Below are positions 36,353-53,114 of a stretch of 64,000 nucleotides of DNA, one piece after another. The notes beneath the pieces were generated by a model that saw only the letters and a list, made by a program, of their open reading frames with translations, was not told the DNA's origin and searched no databases. The stretch is taken from positions 2,062,501 to 2,126,500 of the forward strand of contig NZ_CP055263.1 in NCBI RefSeq assembly GCF_014217835.1. Reading direction: 5' to 3'. The translations under genes were made by a program, and so were the position numbers. Every line of letters begins with the position of its first letter. Positions within the stretch are counted from its first letter, which is position 1. Origin of the DNA: Metabacillus sp. KUDC1714 (GTDB lineage Bacteria; Bacillota; Bacilli; Bacillales; Bacillaceae).

Positions 36353-37543
36353 ATGGCTAAAGAAAAATTCGACCGATCCAAAACGCATGCTAATATTGGT
36401 ACAATCGGACACGTTGACCATGGTAAAACTACATTAACAGCTGCAATCACTACTGTACTTGCAAAACGCAGTGGTAAAGGTGCTGCTATGGCATATGATA
36501 TGATCGATGCTGCTCCTGAAGAGCGCGAGCGTGGAATCACTATCTCAACTGCACACGTTGAGTATGAAACTGAAACTCGTCACTATGCACACGTAGACTG
36601 CCCAGGACATGCTGACTATGTTAAAAACATGATCACTGGTGCTGCTCAAATGGATGGCGGAATCTTAGTAGTATCTGCTGCTGATGGTCCAATGCCACAA
36701 ACTCGTGAGCACATCCTTTTATCTCGTCAAGTAGGTGTTCCTTACCTTGTTGTATTCTTAAACAAATGTGACATGGTTGATGACGAAGAATTATTAGAAC
36801 TAGTTGAAATGGAAGTACGTGACTTACTTTCTGAGTACGATTTCCCTGGTGACGATGTACCAGTAATCAAAGGTTCTGCTCTTAAAGCTCTTGAGGGTGA
36901 AGCTGATTGGGAAGAAAAAATCGTTGAGTTAATGAATGCAGTTGATGAGTATATCCCAACTCCAGAACGTGACACTGACAAACCATTCATGATGCCAGTT
37001 GAGGATGTATTCTCAATCACAGGTCGTGGAACAGTTGCTACAGGTCGTGTTGAGCGTGGACAAGTTAAAGTTGGTGAAGTTATTGACATCATCGGTTTTA
37101 CAGAAGAGCCAAAATCAACAACTGTAACAGGTGTTGAAATGTTCCGTAAACTTCTTGATTTTGCAGAAGCTGGCGATAACATCGGTGCACTTCTTCGTGG
37201 GGTTTCTCGTGATGATATCCAACGTGGACAAGTTCTTGCTAAACCAGGCACAATCACTCCACACACAAAGTTCAAAGCAGAAGTATACGTTTTATCAAAA
37301 GAAGAGGGTGGACGTCACACTCCATTCTTCACTAACTACCGTCCTCAGTTCTACTTCCGTACAACTGATGTAACTGGTATCTGCCAACTTCCAGAAGGCA
37401 TTGAAATGGTTATGCCTGGAGATAACGTAGAAATGTCAGTTGAACTTATCGCTCCAATCGCGATTGAAGAAGGTACTAAATTCTCAATCCGTGAAGGTGG
37501 ACGTACAGTAGGCGCTGGCGTAGTTGCTACTATCCAAGAATAA
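36353..37543 (+). CDS. tuf: Elongation factor Tu
   Basis: A 396-residue GTPase that carries aminoacyl-tRNA to the ribosome. P-loop GHVDHGKTT (about 19-27), DCPGHADY (about 81-88) and NKCD (about 136-139). The C-terminal domains are complete, ending [11 protein letters not shown]. Codon use is strongly biased, as for a very highly expressed gene. A strong terminator lies at 37566-37596. Confidence 0.98.
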   Translation: MAKEKFDRSKTHANIGTIGHVDHGKTTLTAAITTVLAKRSGKGAAMAYDMIDAAPEERERGITISTAHVEYETETRHYAHVDCPGHADYVKNMITGAAQMDGGILVVSAADGPMPQTREHILLSRQVGVPYLVVFLNKCDMVDDEELLELVEMEVRDLLSEYDFPGDDVPVIKGSALKALEGEADWEEKIVELMNAVDEYIPTPERDTDKPFMMPVEDVFSITGRGTVATGRVERGQVKVGEVIDIIGFTEEPKSTTVTGVEMFRKLLDFAEAGDNIGALLRGVSRDDIQRGQVLAKPGTITPHTKFKAEVYVLSKEEGGRHTPFFTNYRPQFYFRTTDVTGICQLPEGIEMVMPGDNVEMSVELIAPIAIEEGTKFSIREGGRTVGAGVVATIQE

Positions 37544-37565
37544 TCTTTCTTCTATAGAAGAAATA

Positions 37566-37596
37566 AAAAAGGCGAGCATTTATTGCTCGCCTTTTT
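37566..37596 (+). terminator. Terminator after tuf
   Basis: AAAAAGGCGAGCA-TTTAT-TGCTCGCCTTTTT, a perfect stem and T run. It closes the str cluster. Confidence 0.95.
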
Positions 37597-37763
37597 GTAT
37601 GTTTTTTTCAGTAGTTATTAAACTTAAAAAATTTTATTAAACAATTACTTTTGATCAACAGGAAAGTATTGAAGTTAAAAAAATGTTACTACAAAAATTA
37701 ATAACTATTTTAATAAGATTTTGCACTACAATTAGTTAGAAAATAAAACCATCATAGCTTTTC

Positions 37764-37792
37764 TTGATATTAGTATACAATCTATGTATAAT
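37764..37792 (+). promoter_or_regulatory. S10 operon promoter P1
   Basis: TTGATA (37764-37769) and perfect TATAAT (37787-37792), 17 bases apart, in the 457-base gap between tuf and rpsJ. Confidence 0.8.
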
Positions 37793-37837
37793 AGGAAAAG
37801 TGCGCAAGAAGATTATAAGTTTAATTTATTTTTTTTC

Positions 37838-37866
37838 TTGCATCTATCACGACTTTTATGTATAAT
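37838..37866 (+). promoter_or_regulatory. S10 operon promoter P2
   Basis: TTGCAT (37838-37843) and perfect TATAAT (37861-37866), 17 bases apart. It is 74 bases downstream of P1 in the same orientation, so the giant ribosomal operon appears to have tandem promoters. Confidence 0.8.
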
Positions 37867-37874
37867 AGACAATG

Positions 37875-38309
<435 letters not shown>

Positions 38310-38350
38310 TAATTAAAATAAATAATGAAATTTTATAGGAGGTGTGACTC

Positions 38351-38980
38351 ATGACCAAAGGAATCTTAGGAAGAAAAATTGGTATGACGCAAGTATTTGC
38401 AGAAAACGGTGATTTAATTCCTGTAACAGTAATTGAAGCTACTCCAAACGTTGTTCTACAAAAGAAATCTGCTGAAACTGATGGTTATACAGCTGTTCAG
38501 TTAGGATTTGAAGATAAACGCGAAAAGTTAGCTAACAAACCTGAAAAAGGACACGTTAGTAAAGCTAATACTGCACCTAAGCGCTTCGTTAAAGAACTTC
38601 GTGAAGCTAGCTTAGATGCATACGAAGTTGGTCAAGAAGTCAAGGTTGATATTTTCGCTGCTGGTGAAACAGTAGATGTAACAGGAATTTCTAAAGGGAA
38701 AGGTTTCCAAGGCTCTATTAAACGCCACGGACAATCTCGTGGACCTATGTCTCACGGTTCTCGTTATCATCGTCGCCCAGGTTCAATGGGACCTGTAGCT
38801 CCAAACCGTGTATTTAAAAACAAACTTTTACCAGGTCGTATGGGTGGAGAACGTGTTACTGTTCAAAACTTAGAGATTGTAAAAGTAGATGCTGAACGTA
38901 ATCTATTACTTATTAAAGGTAACGTTCCAGGACCTAAAAAAGCACTTATTACTGTAAAAGGCGCAGTGAAATCTAAATAA
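38351..38980 (+). CDS. rplC: 50S ribosomal protein L3
   Basis: A 209-residue early assembly protein. The long loop reaching the peptidyl-transferase centre is in GHGQ-type sequence [20 protein letters not shown] (about 129-148), with no resistance-type change that I can recognise. GGAGGTGTG ribosome-binding site. Confidence 0.97.
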   Translation: MTKGILGRKIGMTQVFAENGDLIPVTVIEATPNVVLQKKSAETDGYTAVQLGFEDKREKLANKPEKGHVSKANTAPKRFVKELREASLDAYEVGQEVKVDIFAAGETVDVTGISKGKGFQGSIKRHGQSRGPMSHGSRYHRRPGSMGPVAPNRVFKNKLLPGRMGGERVTVQNLEIVKVDAERNLLLIKGNVPGPKKALITVKGAVKSK

Positions 38981-39007
38981 TTTCTTTAGGAAAGGAGGAA
39001 TTGGATA

Positions 39008-39631
39008 ATGCCGAAAGTAGCATTATTAAACCAATCTGGATCAAACGTTGGAGAAATCGAACTTAATGATTCTGTATTTGGTATCGAACCTAATCAGCAC
39101 GTATTATTTGAAGCGGTTATTATGCAAAGAGCTTCCTTACGTCAAGGAACTCACAAAGTAAAAAATCGTTCTGAAGTAGCAGGCGGAGGTCGTAAACCTT
39201 GGCGTCAAAAGGGTACTGGTCGTGCTCGTCAAGGATCTATCCGTTCGCCACAATGGCGCGGTGGTGGTGTCGTATTTGGACCAACTCCACGTTCATATTC
39301 ATATAAATTACCTAAAAAAGTTCGCCGTTTAGCGATCAAATCAGCTTTATCATCAAAAGTAGTTGATAACAGCATTGTTGTATTAGAGGACTTAACTTTA
39401 AACGCTCCAAAAACAAAAGAAATGGCTGCAGTACTTAAAGGTCTTTCTGTTGAGAGAAAAGCGTTAATCGTGACAGCTGACAACAATGAAAATGTTGCAT
39501 TATCATCACGTAATATTCCTAATGTAACAGTAGTTACAGCTAATGGAGTAAACGTACTTGATGTACTTAACCATGATAAGCTTATTATGACGAAAGCTGC
39601 GGTGCAAAAAGTAGAGGAGGTGCTTGCATAA
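39008..39631 (+). CDS. rplD: 50S ribosomal protein L4
   Basis: A 207-residue protein lining the exit tunnel. The extended loop is [18 protein letters not shown] (about 59-76), the site of macrolide-resistance mutations and wild type here. L4 is the S10-operon autoregulator in E. coli. The stop codon overlaps the rplW start by one base. Confidence 0.97.
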   Translation: MPKVALLNQSGSNVGEIELNDSVFGIEPNQHVLFEAVIMQRASLRQGTHKVKNRSEVAGGGRKPWRQKGTGRARQGSIRSPQWRGGGVVFGPTPRSYSYKLPKKVRRLAIKSALSSKVVDNSIVVLEDLTLNAPKTKEMAAVLKGLSVERKALIVTADNNENVALSSRNIPNVTVVTANGVNVLDVLNHDKLIMTKAAVQKVEEVLA

Positions 39632-39918
39632 TGAAAGATCCTCGTGATATTATTAAGCGCCCCGTAATCACTGAACGTTCATCAGATCTTATGGCTGAGA
39701 AAAAATATACGTTTGAAGTTGATGTTAAGGCTAATAAAACTGAAGTTAAAGATGCGATCGAGTCAATCTTTGGTGTTAAAGTTGAAAAAGTAAACATCAT
39801 GAACTATAAAGGTAAATTCAAACGCGTTGGTCGTTATAGCGGCTTAACAAATCGTCGTCGTAAAGCAATCATTAAGCTTGCTGCAGACAGCAATGAAATC
39901 GAATTATTTGAAGTATAA
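39631..39918 (+). CDS. rplW: 50S ribosomal protein L23
   Basis: A 95-residue protein at the tunnel exit, the docking site for trigger factor and [19 protein letters not shown] at the N-terminus and [19 protein letters not shown] are conserved. Its start overlaps rplD by one base (TAATG), which suggests coupled translation. Confidence 0.97.
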   Translation: MKDPRDIIKRPVITERSSDLMAEKKYTFEVDVKANKTEVKDAIESIFGVKVEKVNIMNYKGKFKRVGRYSGLTNRRRKAIIKLAADSNEIELFEV

Positions 39919-39928
39919 ATTTTAATAG

Positions 39929-40776
<848 letters not shown>

Positions 40777-40777
<1 letters not shown>

Positions 40778-40813
40778 CGTGATTGAACTACGGTTCAGTC
40801 GAACCGTAGCACG
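40777..40813 (+). other. Inverted repeat between rplB and rpsS
   Basis: CTACGGTTC-AGTC-GAACCGTAG, nine perfect pairs (40788-40809), with an outer CGTG/CACG pairing across a bulge (40777-40780 with 40810-40813). No T run follows, so it is not a typical terminator. It sits inside the operon, about 20 bases before the rpsS start. Confidence 0.7.
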
Positions 40814-40834
40814 ATCGCGAAGGGAGGTACAATC

Positions 40835-41113
40835 ATGGGCCGTAGCTTAAAAAAAGGACCATTCGTTGATGATCATTTAATAAGCAAAGTTGAAGCGTTA
40901 AATGAAACTGAAAAGAAGCAAGTTATTAAAACTTGGTCTCGTCGTTCTACAATTTTCCCACAATTCATTGGTCACACTATTGCTGTTTATGATGGACGTA
41001 AACATGTTCCTGTTTATGTAACTGAGGACATGGTAGGACACAAACTTGGTGAGTTTGCACCTACACGTACGTACAAAGGTCATGCAAGTGATGACAAAAA
41101 AACAAGACGTTAA
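40835..41113 (+). CDS. rpsS: 30S ribosomal protein S19
   Basis: A 92-residue head protein. [15 protein letters not shown] and [16 protein letters not shown] are the family ends. GGGAGG ribosome-binding site. Confidence 0.97.
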   Translation: MGRSLKKGPFVDDHLISKVEALNETEKKQVIKTWSRRSTIFPQFIGHTIAVYDGRKHVPVYVTEDMVGHKLGEFAPTRTYKGHASDDKKTRR

Positions 41114-41130
41114 TGAGAGGAGGCATTTAA

Positions 41131-41475
41131 ATGCAACAATCTAAAGCTGTCGCAAGAACAGTTCGTATTGCTCCTCGTAAAGCTCGTTTAGTTCTGGATC
41201 TTATTCGAGGTAAGCAAGTAGGCGAAGCAGTAGCGATTTTGAATCATACGCCAAAGGCTGCTTCTCCAATCATAGAAAAAGTATTAAAATCAGCAGTGGC
41301 AAACGCTGAGCATAACTATGAAATGGACATCAATAGCTTAGTTGTAACTGAAGCTTTTGCAAACGAAGGTCCAACTCTTAAACGTTTCCGTCCACGTGCT
41401 ATGGGTCGTGCGAGTGCAATTAATAAACGTACAAGTCACATCACAATCATCTTATCAGAAAAGAAGGAGGGATAA
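41131..41475 (+). CDS. rplV: 50S ribosomal protein L22
   Basis: A 114-residue tunnel protein. The beta-hairpin that lines the tunnel is [19 protein letters not shown] (about 87-105), wild type at the macrolide site. It is followed three bases later by rpsC. Confidence 0.97.
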   Translation: MQQSKAVARTVRIAPRKARLVLDLIRGKQVGEAVAILNHTPKAASPIIEKVLKSAVANAEHNYEMDINSLVVTEAFANEGPTLKRFRPRAMGRASAINKRTSHITIILSEKKEG

Positions 41476-41478
41476 TCC

Positions 41479-42764
<1,286 letters not shown>

Positions 42765-42784
42765 TAAGAGAGGAGGTTTATCGA

Positions 42785-43048
42785 ATGAGTGAACGTAACC
42801 AACGTAAAGTGTATACTGGTCGTGTTGTTTCTGACAAAATGGATAAGACAATTACTGTTCTTGTTGAAACTTACAAAACACACTCTCTATACGGCAAACG
42901 TGTAAAATACTCTAAGAAATACAAAGCACATGATGAAAACAACCAAGCAAAAATTGGTGATATCGTAAGAGTAATGGAAACTCGTCCATTATCAGCTACT
43001 AAGCGTTTCCGTCTAGTAGAAATCGTAGAAGAATCTATTATCATTTAA
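42785..43048 (+). CDS. rpsQ: 30S ribosomal protein S17
   Basis: An 87-residue OB-fold protein. [22 protein letters not shown] and the C-terminal [19 protein letters not shown] are family signatures. GGAGG ribosome-binding site. Confidence 0.97.
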   Translation: MSERNQRKVYTGRVVSDKMDKTITVLVETYKTHSLYGKRVKYSKKYKAHDENNQAKIGDIVRVMETRPLSATKRFRLVEIVEESIII

Positions 43049-43087
43049 TTTTGTTCGGATAGTTAATTCCGAAGGGAGGTAACATAA

Positions 43088-43456
<369 letters not shown>

Positions 43457-43492
43457 TAAATCTGATTGCCTTACTAAGGAGGTGCAACTAGG

Positions 43493-43804
43493 ATGCATGT
43501 TAAAAAAGGTGATAAAGTAATGGTTATCTCTGGCAAGGATAAAGGAAAACAAGGCGTAGTACTTGCTTCTTATCCTAAAAAAGATCGCGTACTTGTTGAA
43601 GGTATAAATGTTGTGAAAAAACACTCAAAACCATCACAAGTTAACCCACAAGGTGGGATCTTAAGCCAAGAGGCACCTATCCATGTATCAAATGTTATGC
43701 CACTTGATCCTAAATCAGGTGAACCAACTCGTGTTGGTTATAAAGTGGTAGACAATAAAAAGGTACGTGTAGCAAAAAAATCTGGTGAAACTTTAGATAA
43801 ATAG
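43493..43804 (+). CDS. rplX: 50S ribosomal protein L24
   Basis: A 103-residue assembly initiator with an N-terminal KOW motif ([20 protein letters not shown]) and [24 protein letters not shown] ribosome-binding site. Confidence 0.97.
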   Translation: MHVKKGDKVMVISGKDKGKQGVVLASYPKKDRVLVEGINVVKKHSKPSQVNPQGGILSQEAPIHVSNVMPLDPKSGEPTRVGYKVVDNKKVRVAKKSGETLDK

Positions 43805-43829
43805 TAAATAAGGAAGGGAGGTCTATGTC

Positions 43830-44369
43830 ATGAACCGCCTTAAAGAAAAGTATCAAAAAGAAATTACACCTGCATTAATGAGTAAGTTTTCTTACAAATC
43901 AGTAATGCAAGCTCCGAAATTAGAAAAAATCGTTATCAACATGGGTGTTGGTGATGCTGTATCAAATTCAAAAGCACTAGATGTTGCTGTTGAAGAGTTA
44001 GCGCAAATCACTGGTCAAAAACCTGTTGTAACTAAAGCAAAAAAATCAATCGCTGGCTTCCGTTTACGTGAAGGTATGCCAATTGGTGCAAAAGTTACAT
44101 TACGCGGTGAGCGTATGTACCAATTCTTAGATAAGTTAGTTTCTGTTTCATTACCACGTGTACGTGACTTCCGTGGCGTATCAAAGAAATCATTTGACGG
44201 ACGCGGTAACTACACTTTAGGTGTGAAAGAGCAATTAATCTTCCCTGAGATTGATTATGATAAAGTAAATAAAGTTCGTGGTATGGATATCGTTATCGTA
44301 ACTACTGCGAATACTGATGAAGAAGCACGCGAACTATTAACACAGTTCGGTATGCCGTTCCAAAAATAA
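43830..44369 (+). CDS. rplE: 50S ribosomal protein L5
   Basis: A 179-residue central-protuberance protein that binds 5S rRNA and P-site t[34 protein letters not shown] and [20 protein letters not shown] are conserved. GGGAGG ribosome-binding site. Confidence 0.97.
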   Translation: MNRLKEKYQKEITPALMSKFSYKSVMQAPKLEKIVINMGVGDAVSNSKALDVAVEELAQITGQKPVVTKAKKSIAGFRLREGMPIGAKVTLRGERMYQFLDKLVSVSLPRVRDFRGVSKKSFDGRGNYTLGVKEQLIFPEIDYDKVNKVRGMDIVIVTTANTDEEARELLTQFGMPFQK

Positions 44370-45009
<640 letters not shown>

Positions 45010-45038
45010 TAAGCTCAAAATGAATGGAGGTGTAATGA

Positions 45039-45578
45039 ATGTCTCGTATTGGAAAGAAACCACTTGAAATTCCTGCAGGTGTTACAGTTACTATCGCTGA
45101 TGATAATACAGTAACGGTTAAAGGTCCTAAAGGTGAGTTAACTCGCACATTCAACTCTGATATTAAAATCACTATCGAAGAGAACGTCTTAACTGTAAGT
45201 CGTCCTTCTGATGTTAAAGAACACCGTGCACTTCACGGTACAACACGTAGTCTACTTGGTAACATGGTAGAGGGTGTTTCTAAAGGATTCGAAAGAGGCT
45301 TAGAACTTATCGGTGTCGGTTACCGTGCTTCTAAATCTGGAAATAAATTAGTTCTTAATGTTGGTTACTCTCACCCTGTTGAGATCACACCTGAGACAGG
45401 TATCGAAATCGAAGTACCGACTCAAACTAAGGTTCTTGTTAAAGGTACTGACAAAGAACGTGTAGGTGCAATTGCAGCTAACATTCGTGACGTTCGTCCA
45501 CCAGAGCCTTATAAAGGTAAAGGTATTCGCTACGAAGGCGAACATGTACGTCGTAAAGAAGGTAAAACTGCGAAGTAA
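45039..45578 (+). CDS. rplF: 50S ribosomal protein L6
   Basis: A 179-residue protein near the factor-binding site with two similar domains. [16 protein letters not shown] is the N-terminus and [23 protein letters not shown] the conserved C-terminal signature. GGAGGTG ribosome-binding site. Confidence 0.97.
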   Translation: MSRIGKKPLEIPAGVTVTIADDNTVTVKGPKGELTRTFNSDIKITIEENVLTVSRPSDVKEHRALHGTTRSLLGNMVEGVSKGFERGLELIGVGYRASKSGNKLVLNVGYSHPVEITPETGIEIEVPTQTKVLVKGTDKERVGAIAANIRDVRPPEPYKGKGIRYEGEHVRRKEGKTAK

Positions 45579-45611
45579 TATCGCCTAGATGATAAGAAAG
45601 GAGTGACTTAA

Positions 45612-45974
45612 ATGATAAATAAGGCTGATAAAAATGCTGTACGTAAAAAGAGACATGCGCGTGTTCGTTCTAAGTTAACTGGTACAACTACACGTCCTCG
45701 TCTAAACGTATATCGTTCCAACCAACACATCTATGCACAAGTTATTGATGATACAAATTCAGTTACTTTAGTAAGTGCTTCTACTCTAGATAAAGATTTT
45801 AATCTTGATTCTAAAAGCAATCTTGAAGCTGCTCAAAAAGTTGGAGAATTAGTAGCAAATCGTGCTATTGAAAAAGGTGTTAAATCTGTCGTATTTGATC
45901 GCGGTGGATACTTATATCATGGTCGTATTAAAGCACTAGCTGAAGCAGCACGTACGGCTGGACTTGAATTTTAA
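45612..45974 (+). CDS. rplR: 50S ribosomal protein L18
   Basis: A 120-residue 5S rRNA-binding protein. The basic N-terminus ([20 protein letters not shown]) and the C-terminal [20 protein letters not shown] are conserved. Behind AAGGAG. Confidence 0.97.
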   Translation: MINKADKNAVRKKRHARVRSKLTGTTTRPRLNVYRSNQHIYAQVIDDTNSVTLVSASTLDKDFNLDSKSNLEAAQKVGELVANRAIEKGVKSVVFDRGGYLYHGRIKALAEAARTAGLEF

Positions 45975-45994
45975 TCGGAAAAGGAGGGACATAA

Positions 45995-46498
<504 letters not shown>

Positions 46499-46511
46499 GG
46501 AGGGAACTAAA

Positions 46512-46694
46512 ATGGCGAATAAGTTAGAAATTACCCTCACTCGCAGTGTAATTGGTCGTCCTGAAGATCAACGTATTACTGTTAGAACACTTGGACTAAA
46601 AAAGTTACATCAAACTGTAGTACAAGATGATAATCCTGCGATTCGCGGTATGATTAATAAAGTTGCTCACTTAGTTACAGTTAAAGAACAATAA
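46512..46694 (+). CDS. rpmD: 50S ribosomal protein L30
   Basis: A 60-residue protein. [21 protein letters not shown] and the closing VKEQ are the short bacterial L30. AAGGAGGG ribosome-binding site overlapping the end of rpsE. Confidence 0.96.
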   Translation: MANKLEITLTRSVIGRPEDQRITVRTLGLKKLHQTVVQDDNPAIRGMINKVAHLVTVKEQ

Positions 46695-46725
46695 AAGTAA
46701 CAAAAATTAATAAGGAGGTGTCCCG

Positions 46726-47166
46726 ATGAAACTTCATGAGTTGAAACCAGCAGAAGGTTCACGTAAAACACGTAATCGTGTTGGTCGTGGTACTGGTTCT
46801 GGTAACGGTAAAACAGCTGGTAAAGGTCATAAAGGACAAAACGCCCGTTCTGGTGGTGGAGTTCGTCCTGGATTCGAAGGTGGTCAAACTCCTTTGTTCC
46901 AACGCTTACCTAAACGCGGTTTTACGAACATTAACCGCAAGGACTTTGCTATTGTAAACCTTGAGACGCTAAACCGCTTTGAAGAAGGCACTGAGGTTAC
47001 TCCAGAATTATTGCTTGAAACAGGTATTGTTAGCAATGTAAAATCTGGTGTAAAAATTCTTGGTAATGGTCAATTAGAGAAAAAACTTACTGTAAAAGCT
47101 AACAAATTCTCTGCTTCTGCTAAAGAAGCTATTGAATCTGCTGGCGGTTCAGTTGAGGTGATCTAA
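46726..47166 (+). CDS. rplO: 50S ribosomal protein L15
   Basis: A 146-residue assembly protein with the glycine-rich N-terminal extension ([19 protein letters not shown], about 20-38), [15 protein letters not shown] and the C-terminal [16 protein letters not shown]. Its stop codon overlaps the secY start by one base (TAATG). Confidence 0.97.
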   Translation: MKLHELKPAEGSRKTRNRVGRGTGSGNGKTAGKGHKGQNARSGGGVRPGFEGGQTPLFQRLPKRGFTNINRKDFAIVNLETLNRFEEGTEVTPELLLETGIVSNVKSGVKILGNGQLEKKLTVKANKFSASAKEAIESAGGSVEVI

Positions 47167-48461
47167 TGTTAAAAACAATCTCCAATTTTATGCGCGTGGG
47201 TGATATTAGAAGTAAGATCATATTCACCCTTTTAATGTTAGTGGTATTTCGTATTGGTACGTTCATTCCTGTGCCAAATGTCAATGCAGATGTTCTTCAA
47301 GCACAGGATGAGCTTAATGTATTCGGAATCTTAAACACATTCGGTGGCGGTGCATTGTATAATTTTTCAATCTTAGCGATGGGGATTATGCCATATATCA
47401 CTGCTTCGATCATCATTCAGCTCCTGCAGATGGATGTTGTTCCGAAGTTCACTGAATGGTCAAAACAAGGTGATGTTGGGCGTCGTAAGCTCGCTCAATT
47501 TACAAGATACTTTACGATAATATTAGGTTTCATCCAGGCGTTAGGTATGTCCTATGGTTTTAATACACAGTCAGGTGGATTATTAATTGAGAATCCTGGC
47601 ATCGGAACATACTTGCTAATTGCGATTGTATTAACAGCTGGTACAGCATTTTTAATGTGGTTAGGAGAACAAATCACTTCTAAAGGTGTAGGAAATGGTA
47701 TTTCCATTATCATCTTTGCTGGGATCGTTGCAGGAATTCCCTCAACAATTAACCAAATCTATGCACAACAATTTGAAGATGCGGGTGACCAACTATTTAT
47801 TAGAATAGTCACAGTCGTCATTCTTTTATTGGCAATATTAGCAGTTGTGGTTGGAGTTATCTTCATTCAACAAGCACTTCGTAAGATACCAATTCAATAC
47901 GCTAAGCGTTCTGGGAATAATAACAATATGGCTGGTGGTCAATCGACTCATCTTCCATTGAAAGTTAATCCCGCTGGCGTTATCCCTGTTATCTTTGCGG
48001 TGTCATTCATCATTACACCACCAACGATTGCAGCATTTTTTGGCCCTAATGATGTGACTGATTGGATCCAGAAAACATTTGATTACACACAGCCTATTGG
48101 GATGATTATCTATATAGCATTAATTATTGCTTTCGCATACTTCTATACATTTGTTCAAGTTAACCCGGAACAAATGGCAGAAAACTTGAAGAAGCAAGGC
48201 GGCTATATACCTGGTATTCGTCCAGGTAAGAGTACGCAGGAATATGTTACAAAGGTATTATATCGTCTAACTTTTGTCGGTTCTCTTTTCTTAGCAGCTA
48301 TAGCTGTTCTTCCTGTTTTCTTCATTAAGTTTGCTGATCTTCCTCAATCTGCTCAGATTGGTGGAACAAGTTTGTTGATTGTTGTTGGGGTTGCCCTTGA
48401 GACAATGAAACAGCTTGAAAGTCAGTTAGTGAAACGTCATTATAAAGGCTTTATTAAGTAA
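47166..48461 (+). CDS. secY: Preprotein translocase subunit SecY
   Basis: A 431-residue channel protein with about ten transmembrane helices. The plug and TM2 region follows the first helix (GGGALYNFSILAMGIMPYITAS), and GIRPGKSTQEYV is in the C5-type cytoplasmic loop that contacts SecA and ribosomes. Translation is coupled to rplO by a one-base overlap. An inverted repeat without a T run follows the stop. Confidence 0.97.
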   Translation: MLKTISNFMRVGDIRSKIIFTLLMLVVFRIGTFIPVPNVNADVLQAQDELNVFGILNTFGGGALYNFSILAMGIMPYITASIIIQLLQMDVVPKFTEWSKQGDVGRRKLAQFTRYFTIILGFIQALGMSYGFNTQSGGLLIENPGIGTYLLIAIVLTAGTAFLMWLGEQITSKGVGNGISIIIFAGIVAGIPSTINQIYAQQFEDAGDQLFIRIVTVVILLLAILAVVVGVIFIQQALRKIPIQYAKRSGNNNNMAGGQSTHLPLKVNPAGVIPVIFAVSFIITPPTIAAFFGPNDVTDWIQKTFDYTQPIGMIIYIALIIAFAYFYTFVQVNPEQMAENLKKQGGYIPGIRPGKSTQEYVTKVLYRLTFVGSLFLAAIAVLPVFFIKFADLPQSAQIGGTSLLIVVGVALETMKQLESQLVKRHYKGFIK

Positions 48462-48468
48462 TGAGGTT

Positions 48469-48486
48469 ATGGGAAACACTTCCCAT
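48469..48486 (+). other. Hairpin between secY and adk
   Basis: ATGGGAA-ACAC-TTCCCAT, a perfect seven-pair stem, with partial extension by GAGG/CCCTC. It has no T run, so it is more likely an mRNA-processing or stability element than a terminator. AGGGGGG for adk follows. Confidence 0.6.
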
Positions 48487-48499
48487 TCCCTCAAAATAG

Positions 48500-49916
<1,417 letters not shown>

Positions 49917-49933
49917 CCAGAAGGTGACATTGC

Positions 49934-50105
49934 TTGAACGAACCTAATTCGATTCCATGCATATGTCAATTTGTCTTAATTTAGTCAAGTACTATATGCC
50001 ATATTGATTGGAATTTTCGGATGTCATTTCGTTTAAAATGCTTATGGAGAGAAGTGATAATTTGACTCTCCAAGTAGAAGAATGTTCATCATCTAGAATT
50101 CTTTA
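49934..50105 (+). pseudogene. Decayed KOW-domain RNA-binding protein gene (YbzG type)
   Basis: In B. subtilis a small KOW-domain gene lies between map and infA. Here AAGGTGAC is followed by TTG at 49934 and a frame reading MNEPNSIPCICQFVLI, close to the family N-terminus (...PSVGQIVRVL), that ends at a TAG. In another frame, from about 49993, YAILIGIFGCHFV-stop-NAYGEK-stop-stop-FDSPSRRMFII-stop aligns with the family's YAVIIGIVDDRFVLIADGDKRKFDxPKRKN. At least one frameshift and several stop codons rule out a working protein. The alignment is from memory of the family. Confidence 0.7.
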
Positions 50106-50224
50106 CCTGAGTATCTCCGGAAGTTCAGAACAGTATAGTGGAAACAGGTCGTGTGACAAATGGAAGTTCAACATTAAGTTTGTCAATGAGCAAGTTACTG
50201 ATTTTGAGAAGGGAGAACAGTTCG

Positions 50225-50443
50225 ATGGCGAAAGACGATGTAATTGAAGTAGAAGGCACTGTCATTGAAACATTGCCAAATGCAATGTTCAAGGTAGAAC
50301 TTGAGAACGGTCATACGGTATTAGCGCATGTTTCTGGAAAGATTCGCATGCATTTCATTCGTATTTTACCTGGAGACAAAGTAACGGTAGAATTATCTCC
50401 ATATGATTTAACTCGTGGAAGAATTACGTACCGTTTTAAATAA
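50225..50443 (+). CDS. infA: Translation initiation factor IF-1
   Basis: A 72-residue OB-fold factor that blocks the ribosomal A site during initiation. [20 protein letters not shown] and the closing [12 protein letters not shown] are exact family ends. The start is ATG 50225 behind GAAGGGAG. Longer in-frame openings upstream would cross the decayed KOW gene. Confidence 0.97.
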   Translation: MAKDDVIEVEGTVIETLPNAMFKVELENGHTVLAHVSGKIRMHFIRILPGDKVTVELSPYDLTRGRITYRFK

Positions 50444-50464
50444 TTTAGCACTCCGTACTACTAA

Positions 50465-50593
<129 letters not shown>

Positions 50594-50600
50594 TCTATAA

Positions 50601-50981
<381 letters not shown>

Positions 50982-50996
50982 TGTAAAGGAGGTTAA

Positions 50997-51392
<396 letters not shown>

Positions 51393-51572
51393 ATTTTCTG
51401 TATAGATTTTGTATCTCTGTCTATAATGGGTTATGATACAGTATATAAGTTCTAGCAGAATCACTTTGTTGTTGTGCACATTCGGGAACTTTTGAATGGG
51501 GAATTTCGGTTAGACGTTTTATCAAATTTCTAGTCTAGCCGGGGTTTCGACGTTTTGAAGGAGGGTTTATAG

Positions 51573-52517
51573 ATGATAGAAATTGAAAAACCAAAAATCG
51601 AAACGGTTGAAATCAACGATGATACCAAATATGGTAAATTCGTCGTCGAGCCACTTGAGCGTGGATATGGTACTACTTTGGGTAACTCCTTACGTCGTAT
51701 CCTCTTATCCTCACTCCCTGGTGCCGCTGTAACATCGATCCAAATAGATGGCGTACTTCATGAGTTTTCAACGATCGAAGGTGTTGTTGAAGATGTTACT
51801 TCGATTATCTTAAACATTAAAAAGCTTGCTCTTAAAATCTATTCAGATGAAGAAAAGACGCTTGAGATTGATGTTCAAGGCGAAGGAAGTGTAACAGCTT
51901 CTGACATTACTCATGATAGTGATGTAGAAATTCTAAATCCAGAACTTCATATTGCAACTCTTGCATCAGATGCTAGCTTTAGAATGAGACTAACAGCTAA
52001 GCGTGGACGTGGTTATACTCCAGCTGATTCAAACAAAAGAGAGGATCAACCAATTGGAGTTATTCCAATTGATTCAATCTTCACACCAGTTGCACGTGTT
52101 TCCTACCAGGTAGAGAAAACACGCGTTGGTCAAATTGCTAACTATGATAAGCTGACACTTGATGTTTGGACAGATGGTAGTACTGGACCGAAAGAAGCAA
52201 TTGCTTTAGGTTCAAAGATTCTCACAGAACACTTAAATATTTTTGTTGGGCTTACTGATGAAGCTCAAAATGCAGAAATTATGGTGGAAAAAGAAGAGGA
52301 TCAAAAAGAAAAAGTTCTTGAGATGACGATTGAAGAACTAGACTTGTCTGTTCGTTCTTACAACTGTTTAAAACGTGCTGGTATTAATACAGTACAAGAG
52401 CTTGCTCATAAAACAGAAGAAGATATGATGAAGGTTCGTAATCTAGGTCGTAAATCTCTTGAAGAAGTTAAGGCAAAATTAGAAGAACTAGGTTTAGGTC
52501 TTCGAAAAGACGACTGA
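51573..52517 (+). CDS. rpoA: DNA-directed RNA polymerase subunit alpha
   Basis: A 314-residue subunit. The N-terminal domain (about 1-230; [20 protein letters not shown] is the dimer and beta/beta' contact) and the C-terminal domain (about 250-314; [20 protein letters not shown] with its helix-hairpin-helix) are joined by an acidic linker. GGAGGG ribosome-binding site. rplQ follows after 118 bases. Confidence 0.98.
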   Translation: MIEIEKPKIETVEINDDTKYGKFVVEPLERGYGTTLGNSLRRILLSSLPGAAVTSIQIDGVLHEFSTIEGVVEDVTSIILNIKKLALKIYSDEEKTLEIDVQGEGSVTASDITHDSDVEILNPELHIATLASDASFRMRLTAKRGRGYTPADSNKREDQPIGVIPIDSIFTPVARVSYQVEKTRVGQIANYDKLTLDVWTDGSTGPKEAIALGSKILTEHLNIFVGLTDEAQNAEIMVEKEEDQKEKVLEMTIEELDLSVRSYNCLKRAGINTVQELAHKTEEDMMKVRNLGRKSLEEVKAKLEELGLGLRKDD

Positions 52518-52635
52518 CGACTAGTTAGAAAATTAACTAGCGTTTTCGTATGTTTCAATAGATCATTTGTTTCTATCACGTTATATTAACATGTTCTAAA
52601 AAACATACATTATACAACGAAGGAGGGGACATCAC

Positions 52636-53031
52636 ATGTCATACAGAAAATTAGGTCGTACTAGTGCTCAACGTAAAGCTATGCTACGTGACTTAACAAC
52701 TGATTTAATTATCAGTGAGCGCATCGAAACAACTGAAGCTCGTGCGAAAGAATTACGTTCTACTGTTGAAAAGATGATTACATTAGGAAAGCGCGGAGAT
52801 CTTCATGCTCGCCGTCAAGCTGCTTCTTATGTACGTAACGAAGTGGCAGAGGTTGTAACTACTACAACTGAAGAAGGTAAAGAGAAGGAAAAACCAAAAT
52901 ATGCTTTAGAAAAGCTTTTCAGTGATATTGCTCCACGATACGAAGATCGTCAAGGCGGTTACACTCGTATCATGAAACTTGGACCTCGCCGCGGTGACGG
53001 TGCACCAATGGTTATCATTGAATTAGTTTAA
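52636..53031 (+). CDS. rplQ: 50S ribosomal protein L17
   Basis: A 131-residue protein at the tunnel exit. [19 protein letters not shown] and [24 protein letters not shown] are conserved. After RNEVAEV it carries an acidic and threonine-rich stretch ([15 protein letters not shown], about 75-89), which makes it roughly 11 residues longer than the 120-residue B. subtilis protein. A terminator follows. Confidence 0.96.
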   Translation: MSYRKLGRTSAQRKAMLRDLTTDLIISERIETTEARAKELRSTVEKMITLGKRGDLHARRQAASYVRNEVAEVVTTTTEEGKEKEKPKYALEKLFSDIAPRYEDRQGGYTRIMKLGPRRGDGAPMVIIELV

Positions 53032-53048
53032 TATTACTTTTTTACTAC

Positions 53049-53100
53049 AAGGGCGTGACAGTTGCAAAACTGGATCAATGCCCTTTTTTTATAGGATTAG
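53049..53100 (+). terminator. Terminator after rplQ
   Basis: AAGGGC ... GCCCTT outer stem around an inner CAGTT-GCAA-AACTG, followed by a run of T. It ends the alpha cluster. Confidence 0.8.
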
Positions 53101-53114
53101 AATTACATTCTAAT

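Noticed and set aside
50008..50247. 79-residue open frame between map and infA
   Set aside because: It overlaps the decayed KOW gene in another frame and the infA start, and has no similarity to a known protein.
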